Assembly (NCBI GenBank): GCA_900155495.1
Contig: FTLJ01000144.1
Location: 1 to 49,037 of the forward strand
Direction of reading: 5' to 3'
From: Porogramme epimiltina
Taxonomy: Eukaryota > Basidiomycota > Agaricomycetes > Polyporales > Polyporaceae
DNA: 49,037 bases
The notes beneath the pieces were generated by a model that did no database searches, was not told where the DNA came from, and was given only the letters and a program-made list of their open reading frames with translations. The translations under genes and the position numbers were made by a program. Positions 1-11,875 of the stretch are shown here, one piece after another; the first letter of the stretch is position 1; the number at the start of each line of letters is the position of its first letter.

Positions 1-108
1 CGGAAGGGTGGAGTGGAGCAGGGGGAGGGGGGCGCGCCGCGCGAGGTCCGGGGGTGGGGAGGGAGAAACGGGAGACGGACGGGGCGCGGGCCAAGCGCGA
101 CCGGTGCG

Positions 109-2033
109 CTATGCGGGCCCTGGCGACGGGAGCGCGCGCCGCTCGCGCGCGGTCTGCAGGCGGTCGGCGACGACGCCCTCCGGGGGCGCGGGCACGTAGT
201 CGCGGATGAACGCGTTGTCGCCGCGCGTGTTGAGGAACGAGTACTGTGCGCGGCGAATCAGGGTTGGCGGCGTGTCAGGGTGTGAGGGGGAGAAGAAGAC
301 GTACCTCTGCGAGCTCGACGCCGCTGTGGCGGTTGTAGTTCGCGTAGATGAGGTTGATCTACCAAACACAACCAGTCAGTCGCGCGCGCGCAAACACACC
401 ACGCCCCCCGGGACAGACGCACCTCCTGGTGGAACGGGCGCAGGCCCGCGACCTCGAGGAGCTCCCACCACTCGAGGAAGTCCTGGAAGCGCTGGTTCCA
501 GATGTGCAGCTCGATCTGGAGCTGGCCGAAGGGCAGCACGCCGTCGCGCTCGCGCACGCCCCAGAGCGCGGTGCTCGCGTTCGCGTGCGGGTGCGTCGGC
601 GCGGCGGCGCGCTCGCGCGTGAAGTCGCGGACCACGCCGCGCACCGTCTCCCACTCCCAGCCCTCGAGGTCGAGCCGGAGGAAGTCGATGTGCGTGTGGC
701 CTAGGGGGGCAGAGAGAGAGGGGGGGTATCAGATCAGCACGTGCGGTGGACGGGGGAAAGGGACGGGTGCGAAGGGATCGGCGTTGGGACGGGGGCCGGG
801 GGCGGGTGAAACGTCCCCGGTCGGCGCGGGCGCGGCCGTGGAGGCGGGGAAGCGGCGATGCGGCGGCGAAGGCGGATGAAGAGACAAGGACGCACCGTTC
901 TCGGCCATGAGGCTCTTGAGCGACCACGCCTTGGGGTCGTCCGAGGGCCCGTGGCGGTCGCTCGCGCTGAGCGCGAGCTTGCCAAAGTGCGCGCGGTGGC
1001 GGAGGAGGTGCGGGATGTAGCCGCGCGCCTTCTCGCCCTTGGTGGGGTCGTAGATCCACACCTGGCAGTAGCGCGTCGACTGGAGGAGCGTCGCCTCGAG
1101 CGAGTACGACGAGTCCATGCCTAGCGGGCGGCGCGCGGGTGCGGAGTGTGCGAAGGAAGAAGTAAGGTCAGCGAGGGCGCTATAAATAACACGCGGACGC
1201 GGGCGATGGGGGAGGGGTCATATGAGCCGCGGCGCGGGGTGGGCGCTCGAATGATTGGAGGGACGCCCTGCGCCTGCGCCTGCCCAGCGCGCACCGCCCT
1301 GTGCGGCGCGAAGGACGCGGACGGGCGGCGCCGTGGGCGAAATGTGTCAGGATCGCGCGGCGCACGTCTGGCCGTTCGCGACGGGGGTGTGAGGGTGGTG
1401 CTGCGCAGGCGACGTGGCTGGGCGGGGCGGGGGCAACACGCTCCATGGACAACGGGGTGGAGCGAGGACAGCCGGAGGGGAGAGACGCGCGCGCGGGGAG
1501 GGGAAGACGTACCGAACGAGTAGACGACACAGTCGGGCTTGTCTTGTATGCGCGAGATGCCGCAGAGCCACTTTCCGCCATCGCCTAGGGCACCTAACCT
1601 GTCCATTTCGTGGGGGCAGTTGAAGATGGGTGGGAAGAAGTCCCCTGGAGAATGAACCATGAGCGGGGCGCGGGCGGCAAACATCGCGGCCAGGACGCAC
1701 AGACGGTGTATGGCGGCCAAGGGTCCTGGTCTGGGGGAAACCTGGGGGAGGTGTGAGCAACAGGGAAGGAGCAAAGGTGGGTCGCGCGACCGACATTACG
1801 AGCTGTGAGGGCGTTGGCCCAAACTTGGAGATTAGGGCTTGTCGTTGGGGAAGCATCTCGCGGTATTTGCGCTCTTCCCTGTCGAGACGGAGCTTGAGGT
1901 CTGAATTTAGTTTGTAGGTGACCGGGGGAGGGGGATCGTTGAAGAAGAACCAATATGCGCCGAGGACGAGGAGGGCGAGGGCGATGGTGTAGCGAGGGTG
2001 CCGCTGGCCGAGCATGACGAAGGATTTGGGCAT
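109..2033 (-). CDS. METTL24-like, membrane-anchored methyltransferase-domain protein
   Basis: Seven exons in one frame, 367 aa: 2033-1795, 1741-1701, 1644-1513, 1120-896, 700-423, 358-305 and 243-109. The introns are GT-AG with phases 2,1,1,1,0,0. Residues ~15-31 form one hydrophobic signal anchor, so a type II membrane or secretory-pathway protein is likely. The methyltransferase core follows: GDGGKWLCG, then VVYSFGMDSSYS (SAM-binding loop region, ~132-144), IYDPT (acidic residue D162) and IDFLRLDLEGWEW (~217-229). This order is that of METTL24/FkbM-like (Methyltransf_21) proteins. Substrate is unknown; glycan or small-molecule methylation is a family-level guess. Splice choices were fixed by the motif joins LVM-FPPDQ and YTV-WDFF. 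Introns 3 (392 nt) and 4 (195 nt) are long and GC-rich, unlike the short introns elsewhere. The gene looks intact. Confidence 0.85.
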
Positions 2034-3503
2034 GACAAGGGCAGCGCGACGCGTGTGCGCGCGATGAAAGGACGCGCGGGGTGGGCGGGTCGTGCGCGAA
2101 GGGGGGCGCGGGGGGGAGGGCGCAGGAGATGGTGGAAGAGGAGAGACAGAGAAGTGAGACAAGTGACGAGAGGTGGGATGGAGATGGGGCTGGGCTCGGG
2201 GTGAGCGCCGAGCGGGGAGAGCGCCGCCCTGGCCCCGCATTCGTGCGCGCTCCCGCCTGCACAACAGGCGCCCAGGGGCACCCAAGACTTCGAGCCGGCC
2301 CGCCACGTGTGACCAATCGCGTCCTTTCCGCCTCTTGGCCTCTCCCTCCCGCTTTCTCCGCCTCTCCGCCCCCTCCAACCTTCCACTTGGACACCTTCCG
2401 GCGACACGGCCGACCAGAGGTCTTGAGCGCCAAGTATACACTCCCCTAGAGCCTCTCCCGCGCGATCACAAGACTCCGGGGTCTCGTCATGGCCAGGCAC
2501 ATCCTCAAATTTCTCCAAGATCCGTCTTCGAGAACACCTTCTTGCACCGGTTCTCGGGAGCACTTCTTCGCAACCCACCGCAAGTAGGCCATATACGAAG
2601 TGTTTCTTCTCGTTGCGTCCAAAGTTCAGCCCGCTCAAGTTCCGAATGTGGCGTTTTCCCAGACTGCCATTCACGCCGCGCGCGCTGAGGCCGTGCGGCA
2701 TGCGCACCTATAAGACTGCGCCGCGACCGTAAATCCGCATGGCCATCCTCTCGCTGCGCAGATTCTCCCGCTCGACGTCAATCACCGTCGATCAACATCG
2801 CTCTGACCGGGCACCTATCTCGGGGATTGTGGACGTACCCGCACTGCTCTCAGCGTGAGTCCATCATGTTTGTATGCACCGTCGACCGCATTCATCGTGA
2901 CGGTCTACCTCTATCTACATCACGCCGATCCTCGTGAATCCAATTGGCGATGGTGCGTGAACGCTATCGGTGCCCGTGCGCTCGACGCGGTCATGTTGGG
3001 ACAGTGGTATCAGAGATGTCCATCGCCTGTCAACGTCACGCCTCGGGCGAAGTGCTGCCTAAACACCCACCGACGACCTTCCCTGTCATGAAAACTATAT
3101 TACTCGACAAGCCTCTTTCATTAGCATCGTTGGTTCTTATTTAGCTAGGGATTGACGCGAGCCCTTGTACTCAGTGTAATCTTTTATTATAGTCGGCCTA
3201 CATACGTGACATATATTTTTCACTGGACGGGGGTTCCGTGCGGCCGGAGTGATTGATGCTCGCGCGCAAGCCATCTATCGCCTTCCGTCAAACATTAACC
3301 TTATGTTTACAACGTGTCGTCGCGTGTTCTTCGCTCTCGATGCCGCGACATTCCGTGAGGCCGTAAGCGGACCAACACACCCATCATTATCATCATGATA
3401 TTCGCCCAAAGCGTCTAATGTGGTGCGCGGCTCTTGTGTCTATCTCTCATCGTCGCCACGTCCTGAGGTCAAGTTTTGGGCAAATTCAGCGACCTCTCCC
3501 TCA
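2034..3503. other. Intergenic, no gene seen
   Basis: This is the upstream region of the methyltransferase gene on the left and the approach to the F-box relic on the right. 2040-2460 is strongly purine/pyrimidine skewed (G-rich on +) and gives only antisense-style open frames. 2460-3500 has short unconvincing frames in every direction, with no family motif and no coherent splice chain. A TATAA-like string lies near 2710. Confidence 0.5.
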
Positions 3504-5465
3504 ATGGACGGAGACACGAGAGCTTTTGGACACCAAGCCCTCCCTGAAGAGATCCACGAATCTACCCTTCTTGCATGCGATGTTCCCGATGTCGTCAGAT
3601 GCCGCCTTGTACGTCCTAAGATCCGCAGTGCACACCCGGCCCATGTGTGAAACGCTATGCTAACTCGTGCCGCAGGTGTGCAGGCTACTCAAGAGCGTCG
3701 TGGACACCGCGGTGACTATTCAGTACAAGATCGCACTCGCTCGTACGGGCATGATCGACGGCGACGCAGGTCAGCGTTCGGAATCCGTCGCCTGCCGTTT
3801 GCAGAAGCTGCGGGACTTCTGGGGAGCGTGGCCACCTATGCAAATACGCTTTTTCCCCTGATGAAACGGGCTAATACGCCGGCAGATTTATATGATCCAC
3901 TTGCTATTCCTTGGTGTTTTATATGGCCATCGTCGGGCGGGACGCTTCCCTACCTCGACGGTCCATCTCTGAAATTGTTTCGTCCACCATCATCAAGTCG
4001 AGGTATACCGGCGCGGGTGTGGTCTTTCGATACCTTACCCATTCCCGTCTCCCAGATTATCTGGTGCGGCGTCGATCCAGCCCAAGACCTGCTCGTTCTT
4101 GCCAAAACATTCCGCTCAGATGACCCGTGGGTGTCTTGTTTGCTCCTTCTCTCTGCTTCCCCACTTTGATACCCCGCCCACATTCGCAAGATATATCGAG
4201 ATGTTGCTATTGTCGGTGTCCGGGGAAGGATGTCCTCACCCACTGGCCAAAAACCCAGTCCTTCGCCACCACTGACGCATATAAGTTGCATGGAGATCTA
4301 CTGGGAATCACGGTGGATTCAAGCTGGGCCTCCGAAATATCAGTGTACAACTGGAAGACTGGAGTGTGTGGCTGGGTAAGGTTACCTTTCCCTATGTTCC
4401 TCAACACCCGCTTCCGTTGCTAATCGAAGGTTGCGTCCACCCAGAAAACCTCAGGCTTCGTCCAATCAACGTCTATCGCCATCCTAGACTCACACCATAT
4501 CCTTCTTGCGATGGACAAATTCTTGTTTATCGAGTGGGTGGACCCGACGCTTGCTACCGATTTCATCTGGACAGGGTCGCAAGCCAACCGCATATGCTAC
4601 CTTAAGCTTCCTAAGCTACCGTTAGGCTGGTATTTCCTCACCAAGCTCTGCGGGCACTCCACCTCATCTTCGGAGCCGCACGACTGCCGTCCCAACTTCT
4701 CCAGGACCCGTCCCACGCTGTGGTCGTAGATTGCCACATCGTCCCCGATCCGTCCAAGGCGTACCTCAGGCCCCCTTCCGAGGCTTATCCGTTTAGCGGC
4801 GCTGGAGACGATTTCATGTGGCATCGCGTTGTCATCCCTGTCTCCACTCTCCTCTCCTGCTCGCGTAAAGCCTTGGAGCTCAGAAGGCGCGAGGGCGCCA
4901 CGTGGCCTTGGATCCCCTGGAGCGAATGGGCCCCGGCAGGCGTGTGCTGGCTGCCCCTCCGCGTACACCCTTCATTTAGCGAGGTGTCGGGATCGCGTGC
5001 CGCACTCTGCTTCTTTGAAGGCGAAGAGGGAGATTTTCTCGCTAACATCCTCGTCATCGACGTGCTTCCCTTCGCACAGGATCCTGCAGGAGACGCGCTG
5101 GAGCAGGCTTTTCGAGCGCAGAGCTGTTCACACCTTATTTGGCCTTTGTCTGAGATCGAAGCGAGGGCGCCCTCGCTCGCCCAGGAGATACGCATAGCCC
5201 AGCGCCCGTGCCGTTTGACGAACAGGCAAGTCTGGTTGACGAACGATTATCCCTCGATTACCCGCACGCAGCTTCTACTCACGGACGACACAGTTGGTCT
5301 ACGGGTACGTGTGGCTGCTCAAAATTTAAACGCTGCTGATATGCTTCTCTCCGACTGGCGTTATTGCAGTTCAGTGTCACGCCTACACCGCTGGAGTCCT
5401 TTGGCGAAGGCCACACCATGCCGTATGATAGGGGCGATGGGGGCTTCTATCTTGCCCTGTCGTGA
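3504..5465 (+). pseudogene. F-box domain protein gene with broken reading frame
   Basis: The N-terminus reads as a basidiomycete F-box protein: MDGDTRAFGHQALPEEIHES, then a VPDVVRCRL box joined over a clean intron (3609-3675) to VCRLLKSVVDTA. Later blocks match the WD/beta-propeller-like remainder of such proteins: SSSRGIPARVWSFDTL, GVDPAQDLLVL, PHPLAKNPVL, VYNWKTGVCGW and HHILLAMDKFLFIEW. Good introns are seen at 4127-4190, 4376-4429 and before the last exon at 5395. The last exon ends at TGA 5463-5465. The frame must shift about 4255-4275 (a stop at 4273 follows NPVL, and homology resumes in another frame) and again about 4600-4640. A third problem lies near 3828-3885. I call it a decaying copy; sequencing indels or missed introns are the alternative. 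An intact version would act as an SCF substrate-recognition subunit. Confidence 0.6.
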
Positions 5466-5743
5466 ACTAGAGCTGTTGGGCGGCTCAGCCTACCACCATG
5501 CACAGCCCGACTTTCGCGGAACCGCATGCATATCAGATGGCTGGGTCTGCATGTCAATCTCAGCTTGTTCTGTGGGGAGCGTGGCCTTCTACGCGCCATG
5601 TGGTTCGCGGCGGCGGAGACGTTGCTGTGGGCCGATATTATCGTGGTATTGCTAGATATGATGCTAAGAGAACGGGATACAGACTGTACACCAAGTAATG
5701 GCTATAAAGGGAACTTCGAAGGCTATAGTATCATCGTGATTCG

Positions 5744-7236
5744 TCAAGCGAAAAGGTCGTCAACCTTGACGTCCTCGTCAATCTAATAAAACCGTTAGAA
5801 CTCAATGTGGACATTGAGAATGCCAGCGACGGAATCGCGACATACCAGAGCGACAAGCAGTTCGACTATGGCTTGTAAACTGTGCTCCTTCTCTAGGTCC
5901 GTCGTGCTTGGTTGGAATAGGCTCTCCCCAATTACCTCCACGAATGAATGCTTGCAACGGAATCCTCCAGCATCGCGCGCGACATATCCCACAACCCAGA
6001 GGATACCATTAGTGAGGCAGAACACCGCCTCGGTTAGGCTATAGAAGGGGAAAAGAAGTGAGTTAGGGTGCACCCAGCCCACGTGTGCGCATATATAGCG
6101 CGAAGACGCACCCCTTGGCTTGAAGCGTTGCTGCTGTCTGCGCGATAACACCCGGGATACGCCGCTCGAAATCACTGTCGTCACACTGATGTTCACCTGT
6201 CACGGGAGAACGTTTCGAATCGATCACTAGAACGCGACGTGCCAACGGAACTTCTCCAGGTTGCGTGTCCGGAGGTGAACCGCGGTCGATGCTTTCGTGA
6301 GCACGAGCAAGCACATACTCTGTAACACAAGGCGCCCATTTCAGCCTTCTCAGCACGACTCAGTCTAGGATATGTAGGGAACAGAACGCGCAGACGCACC
6401 CCTTGTTGTGTCAGGGCCGACGGCGTATTGGAAAACAGCACATCCGAGCTGCCCAGGGTTGAGGCGAACACGCTTCGCCGTGTCATCAGGTCGCGTTAAG
6501 ACGACCTCCTGACCAATGTCAACTCCGGTTTTCATCACTGCGCACTTCTCCGCGGGGTGGCGGGAGTTCAAAATAGACACTGCGGTAGTGATAGCGGTGG
6601 TGGTGACAATGGAGCGCGCCGTGTTCATCTAGTATGCGGTGGATATTAGGCGTGTTGAGCATGCCGCGGTCATTAATAGCGCTCGGAGCGCACGCGGAAC
6701 AGAGCGAATGGTACTCACATCTCGGGGTGGTACATGCGTAAGTATTCCCTTGATGAGCGTGTGCACATTGGACATAATTTCTTGGACCACCGGTTCGTCT
6801 TTGACGGCCAGGGGCGGCAGCTTTCTGAGCCGCGCTTGGTGAGGACTGATCCCGATGTGGTTCAAGATATTCATGTCCACGAGGTCCGGGGAGGAGACCA
6901 CCTGTAAATTTGATAGTCAGGATATCGACCCGACAAGATTGCGACCGCGTGTGCGCACACCTTAACGGGTGCGACTTGAAGTTGTCTTAAAAGTCGGCTG
7001 ATGTCCATAACTGCTTGGTCAAGCCCTTCTATCTCCACCCCTAATTCAATAGAGGCATCTTGCATGGATGTCACGATCTCGCGTGCGCGCTTGAAGGTGA
7101 GAATATTTTTGATGTCGACTTCGGTGCGATTTTCCAGGGGTTTGACTGTTCTTCCCAGGCTCCGAGTCAGCTCTGCCAATGGTACAGGAAGTTCTGGACC
7201 AGCCGTCGGAGGTTCTTGAGCCTCAGTGCCACTCAT
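5744..7236 (-). CDS. Orphan family D protein, copy D1
   Basis: Six exons, 375 aa: 7236-6961, 6901-6719, 6628-6400, 6319-6112, 6038-5846 and 5782-5744, with intron phases 0,0,1,2,0. No known domain is recognised. Blocks shared with D3/D5/D6 are: a helical N-terminus; LNHIGISPHQARL; DIGQEVVLTRP...RVRLNPGQLGCAVFQYA; IPGVIAQTAATLQAKG; VFCLTNGILWVVGYVARD; and the 13-codon last exon IDEDVKVDDLFA. It is the most divergent and the only minus-strand copy, yet its exon phases equal those of D3 and D6, which is the strongest evidence that the model and the family are real. No signal peptide or membrane span is obvious, so it is probably intracellular. Its 5' end faces away from the family A gene to the right; the two are in tandem on the minus strand, 284 bp apart. 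Function unknown. Confidence 0.75.
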
Positions 7237-7520
7237 TCTTGTCGACGTAGAAGAGGGTAACCAATGCGAGAGATAGCGTAGAACGGGTCGATTAGCAGAT
7301 GGGATAGGGGCCGCTCACCGGAGCAGTGGCCAAACGTTTCACGGCAAGCTTCAACAAATAGTGCTGCTTACGTGATCTGTCATAGCCACCCATCCAAAAA
7401 GGTCTGCGTTATTCCGCACTTTATAGTCGCTATGAGACTCGAACTATCGTACAACGGTGGCATGTTACAAATACACAGGATCGAGAGGCCTCGTTTTCGC
7501 GTCCGCCAGCACCGACCATA

Positions 7521-10500
7521 CTACACCACATCCGCAGGGGCCGCCGGCACGCCCGGCTCGCCCACACTAGACTTCCGCCCGTGCTTCACCTTCATGCCCC
7601 CGCCGCCCTCGACATTCTTCCGCCCGATTAGCGCCTTCGCCTCCCCGAGCATCCTGTCGACGAACGACGCCTTGCGCTCGCGCGTCTTCCTTCCATGCGC
7701 GTCGTGAGCCGTCGCTCCCTCCGAGTGCATCGCCTGCGAGTGGTCGTGATCGCCACCTTCCTCGCCCGCTGAGAAGTCTGAACGCGGGTGCAGCTCCGCG
7801 GGGTGGTAGTTCGTGTCGTATCCGGGCTGCAAACACACAGGGGAAGCGTCAGGCACTGTCGGAGCGAAGGGGATAGCGAAAGGGACTCACCAATGCGGGC
7901 CTCTCCTGAGTGGCGCCTCCGCTCGTGGAAGGCGCGCCCAAGTCACGCGCATCCGGGAGCCTCGCGCTCGTCGACGGAGCCGTGTTCATCATACCCGACT
8001 CCCGGTCCTCCGCGCGGTCGTGGTGAAGGGCCAGTACGCCAGCCCCTGCTGCGCCCACTGCGCCAGTCGCGCCCCCCGCCAAGGCTGCCATCCCCTTCGC
8101 GCCCTTGTCGCTATCCACGCCTGGCTGGTCCACCGTTTGTGCTGCTTCCTCGCGGGGATTGACGATGACGAAGCCGTCGTTCGTCTCTGGGACATGAGCG
8201 GGATCGAAAGGCGCCTCCGAGGTCTGAGTCGCGGCCAGTTGCTGGTCATGATCCCCAACACCCGCGACAGCGGTGGCGACCCCGCTGGGGGCCTGCGGCT
8301 CCGATCGCCCGCCGTGTACGGCGCTATCGCTCTGCTTTCCGTCGGTCGGAGAGCCCGTCGACTCCTGCGGGTCTTTCTTGCTACGACGGGCGACGAGGGC
8401 ACCGACAGCGCCAGCACCGACGGCCGCGAGCCCGGCGGCGATGCGCGTTGCGTGCGACGTTCCGGTGTCGCGGGCGTCCGACTGATCCTCGTGCCCGACA
8501 GCGGTCTTCTCGTCGGCGTCATCGTCACCCGCAAGAGTCGCGCTGGTCTGATCTTTCTCAACCGTAGCGGCCGACAAGTCTCGACCCGCGTTCGCGGACG
8601 AAGTGTTGGGGGCGTCTGCGGGGGCGAGCGCCGCGTCGCGCGCAGATGGTGCGGAAGTAGCAAGGGCATCCGTTTCGCTGCTCGCGGCGGGCTCCACACC
8701 ACGAGAAGCGAGCGCGGAGGCGCCAACTGCGCCCAAGCCCGCCGCCCCCGCCATCGCGACCACGTTCGCCGCACCGAGCTGCGGCTCCTGCGCGGCGGCG
8801 GATTGAGCGTCGGGTTCACCGGCTACAGCCGAATCTTCGGTAACTAGCTTGTCGGCCGTAGCTTGTTCGGCAGGCGTGATCGCGGTTTGCGAAGGTTCGA
8901 CCGAGCGTGCGGTGGCGAGATCCTCGGTGGGGCGCGCCTCCTGGGTGGCGGAGTCAGCGCTCTCCTGAGCCGCGGCGGGAGGCGCCTCCGTCTGAGCTGT
9001 CGTGAGGTCGTCGGCGTGCATCCCGGGCGCGTCGATCGCGTCGTCCTCGGAGTACCGGCTAAGCGTCGCGGCGTCCAGGCGCTCATGCTCGCTCGAGCTT
9101 GCCGCAAGCGCACCCGCACCGACACCTATGCCTGCGCCGACGCCAGCCAAGGTAGCAGTCGTACCAAGGGCGGTGCTGTGGTCGGACGATGAGACGTCGC
9201 GCGCCTGGAGTGGGAGCGGCTCGCCGGTGGCGGCCGTACTCGGACCGGCCGTGGCTTGTGCGGGGATGACGGATGGGGCAGCGGAGAGTGTTTCGGGCGC
9301 CTCTGCAGCATCGGGGGCGGTTATGGGCGGAGCTGCGAGGGGGGACGACTCCATGGTGCTAGGAGATAGGACTGCTTGCAGACGAGCCGCGCTGCTCGGG
9401 CGCTCGGGGAGAGGTCGCATGCCGTCGATGCGCTGATCGGCTGTCACTTCGTCCTTTGCGCTGCCGGAGTGGGTGGCAGCGAGGGCACCGAGCCCGGCGG
9501 CGCCTGCCCCAGCGCCTAGCATGAGGGTCTTGTCGGCGGGGCCGAGTTTGCGGATGAGGGATGTCACGTCGTGGGGCGCTTGCCTCTCGGTCGGCATAGG
9601 GGTGTCCCCTGTCGAGGGGTCGGACAGCGAGATCGTGGGCTGTTGGGCGGATGTCGTTGCATCCCGCGAACTCGCCTCCACGTTGGGACCGGCTGACGAC
9701 TCGTCTGGCTGCATCTGTTGCGGGAGACCGAGGCTGGTATTGGCGTCTCCGGAGAAGACTGAACTCGGCTGCTGGTTTTCGGTCTCTGGCAGTTGTTGCG
9801 CGTCATCCGTACGGCTGGCGGCGAGGGCCGCCGCGCCACCGATACCGGCTGCACCAGCGGTGGCGAGCCCAGCCTTAGTGAGCGTGCTGCTATCGGGACC
9901 GGACGCGCTGAGGATGGTGGGGGTGTGGTCACCCTCGGCGCCAGATGGGGAGAGTTCATTCTGTCGAGTGAGCAGACTGCCCGGAGCCGCCTCCTGCGCG
10001 GGAGCGTCCACGTCGGCGGAACGCAAATGTCCTATCAAAATCATGAGCGAAAAGACATAAGAGCAAGTGGAAGTGGACAACGAACCCATCGTCTGTTGCT
10101 CCTCTGCTTCTTCCTGAGCAGCGGAGTCGTCACCGGATTGATCTTTTATAGCATATCCTCCGGCCGCGAGCAAAAACCCTCCTCCAGCGGCCGTCCCTAC
10201 CGCAGCTGAACGCAGATTCCCTACACGGACCGACGACAGTGAGTGCATGGGTTATAGTAAGAATAGAGGTACGCACCCGTCTGCTGTTGCTCCCCTTCTT
10301 CCTCCTTAGCGGCAACCCCTCCCATAGTGTTCTCTCCCAACGGATCTCCACCCGCAAGCACTGAACCTCCTCCGGCGCTCGCGACGGCGTATGGTGCCTC
10401 AGTGTTGGTACGATCAACAGCGACTTGCCCAGTAGTGTTGTCATTACGAGCCTCAGGAGAGGTATCCGCGCCCCCGGCGGCAGCAGCGGTCCGGGGATGC

Positions 10501-11303
10501 CCTGCATGGCGGAGTGAGCGGATTGACTAGGTCCATAGCGTGAGGCACGTACCCGTTTCGCCCTGGTCCGTGGACTCTGTCTGAGCGGCCGAAGCGTCAT
10601 CCGAGCTCCCTTCCAGGGCATATATCCCACCCGCGAGCGCCGCTCCGCCTCCCAAAGTAGCTGCGGCAGCCGTGATCGGTAGAGTGTTGGAATGTTCGTC
10701 AGGGAGCTGCGCTACAGCGCTTTCGTTGACGGTGCCGGGGAGCGAGCCTACTCCCTTGACAGTGCTATCTGCAGGGGTAGCACCCGCGAGTTCGTTTGAG
10801 GGGAGGGAGGGTGTGTGGAGGGTGTCGTTTCCGGACGCGAGGGCGGCGGAAGAGGCGAGGATTCCAGTAGATCGCGCTGACGGAGGTAGGTTCAGGGTGT
10901 GTTGGGATGGGGGGTTGGAGAGGGGTTAAGACTTACGAGTCTGTGAATCTCCCGCGGACAACAGCGCCGTCTGAGCGACAGAAGGAGGTTCGTCGAGCGG
11001 GGTCTCGGGATAGGCACCGGGAACCTGCACTTGGGTTTCGGGAACGGCGACGAGCTTGGCATCAAAAGGACCTTTCTGTGCATCCTTCGCAGCCGAGATG
11101 GAAAGATCTCCTGTTTGAGGCTGGACGGCGTGACCGGAGCCTAACTTCGCGGGAAAGACAGGGGTGCTTGTCAAGGGTGACTTGGTCGTGGGGGAGTCAA
11201 ACGAGACGTCTGAGACACCAAAGGCGTCGGCAGTCTGGCGAGCCCACTCCCGCGAGGGGGTGCCAGTGTCTGTGGTGATAAGCGGGGGTGTCTGAGCGTC
11301 CAT
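7521..11303 (-). CDS. Large Ala/Gly-zipper repeat protein, family A copy A
   Basis: Six exons, 1165 aa: 11303-10937, 10876-10553, 10501-10277, 10220-10086, 10031-7891 and 7826-7521 (phases 1,1,1,1,0). The start is chosen by alignment with copy C (…PLITTDTGTPSREWAR versus …NTDPGTPSQEWAR). Exons 2-5 carry about nine hydrophobic Gly/Ala segments with GxxxG spacing (for example TLAGVGAGIGVGAGALAAS, IAAGLAAVGAGAVGALVA, GGATGAVGAAGAGVLAL), separated by acidic, Ser/Thr/Gln-rich linkers. The C-terminal exon has PGYDTNYHPAELHP and a basic RERKASFVDRMLGEAK block, both conserved in copy C. Known in Agaricomycetes only as hypothetical proteins, as far as I recall. The segments look like glycine zippers that could insert in or pack against membranes (inference). 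The 54-nt fourth intron is a multiple of three; see findings. The very long antisense frames here are compositional shadows. Confidence 0.75.
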
Positions 11304-11875
11304 GGTCGGTGTTAAGGGTATAGGAGGGCGGGTCGGGAGCGCAGGGAGGATATATACGCTCTTTGGCGGGTTGGACGTCATTGCAGGGTGACGTCAATCC
11401 GGAAGGCTGAGGGGTTGGAGGGCCACTTTGGAGGCTGGCGTACATTTCAAGTCTCCATTCGTACGCGATCGCGAGCCCCTCTTCGCCTGCCCGCACCAGT
11501 ACGAGTCAGATGAGCAGGGTCATCGTGCATCAGACAGAGCTCAAGACCTCACCTTGGTCGGCGGGGCCGGGCTTGGGGCAGTTTCATGTCAGATAATAGA
11601 ACAGGCAGAGTCCAAAGGAGCAAGGAGAGCGACGGCGAGTGTAGAGATGATCGGTGAGTGCAGTCAGTAGGCGGCTCTTGGAGAGAAAGGGGTCGGCAAG
11701 CGCGACTCGGAACCGTAGGAGGGAAATCATGCTGACTAAGCCGATTGTGTATGACACGATCACGTGCTACTTCAACACTCCGGCCAACGCGAACATCGTC
11801 GCGTGTTTAATCCGCTCGTCCTCTCCAGCCATCCCATCTGCTCTTATCTGCTTCTACACCCTAAACACTTCAGCC
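11304..11875. promoter_or_regulatory. Shared divergent promoter of family A copy A and SPC25
   Basis: A 572-bp region separates the two divergent start codons. On the family A side a TATATA element lies at about 11351-11356, and two CRE/ATF-type bZIP sites follow: GACGTCA at 11374-11380 and the full palindrome TGACGTCA at 11389-11396. The same pair, in the same order, lies upstream of copy C. Nearer SPC25 there is a stretch with no recognised motif. The binding factor is inferred only from the core sequence. Confidence 0.5.

Noticed and set aside
376..1059. 227-aa minus ORF over the methyltransferase gene
   Set aside because: It runs through introns and uses a frame different from the motif-bearing exons; Arg/Pro-rich shadow.
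7813..10209. Long plus-strand ORFs opposite family A copy A (344, 195, 144 aa)
   Set aside because: They are antisense to a GC-rich exon with a coherent splice chain and paralogues on the minus strand; the frames are open because of composition.
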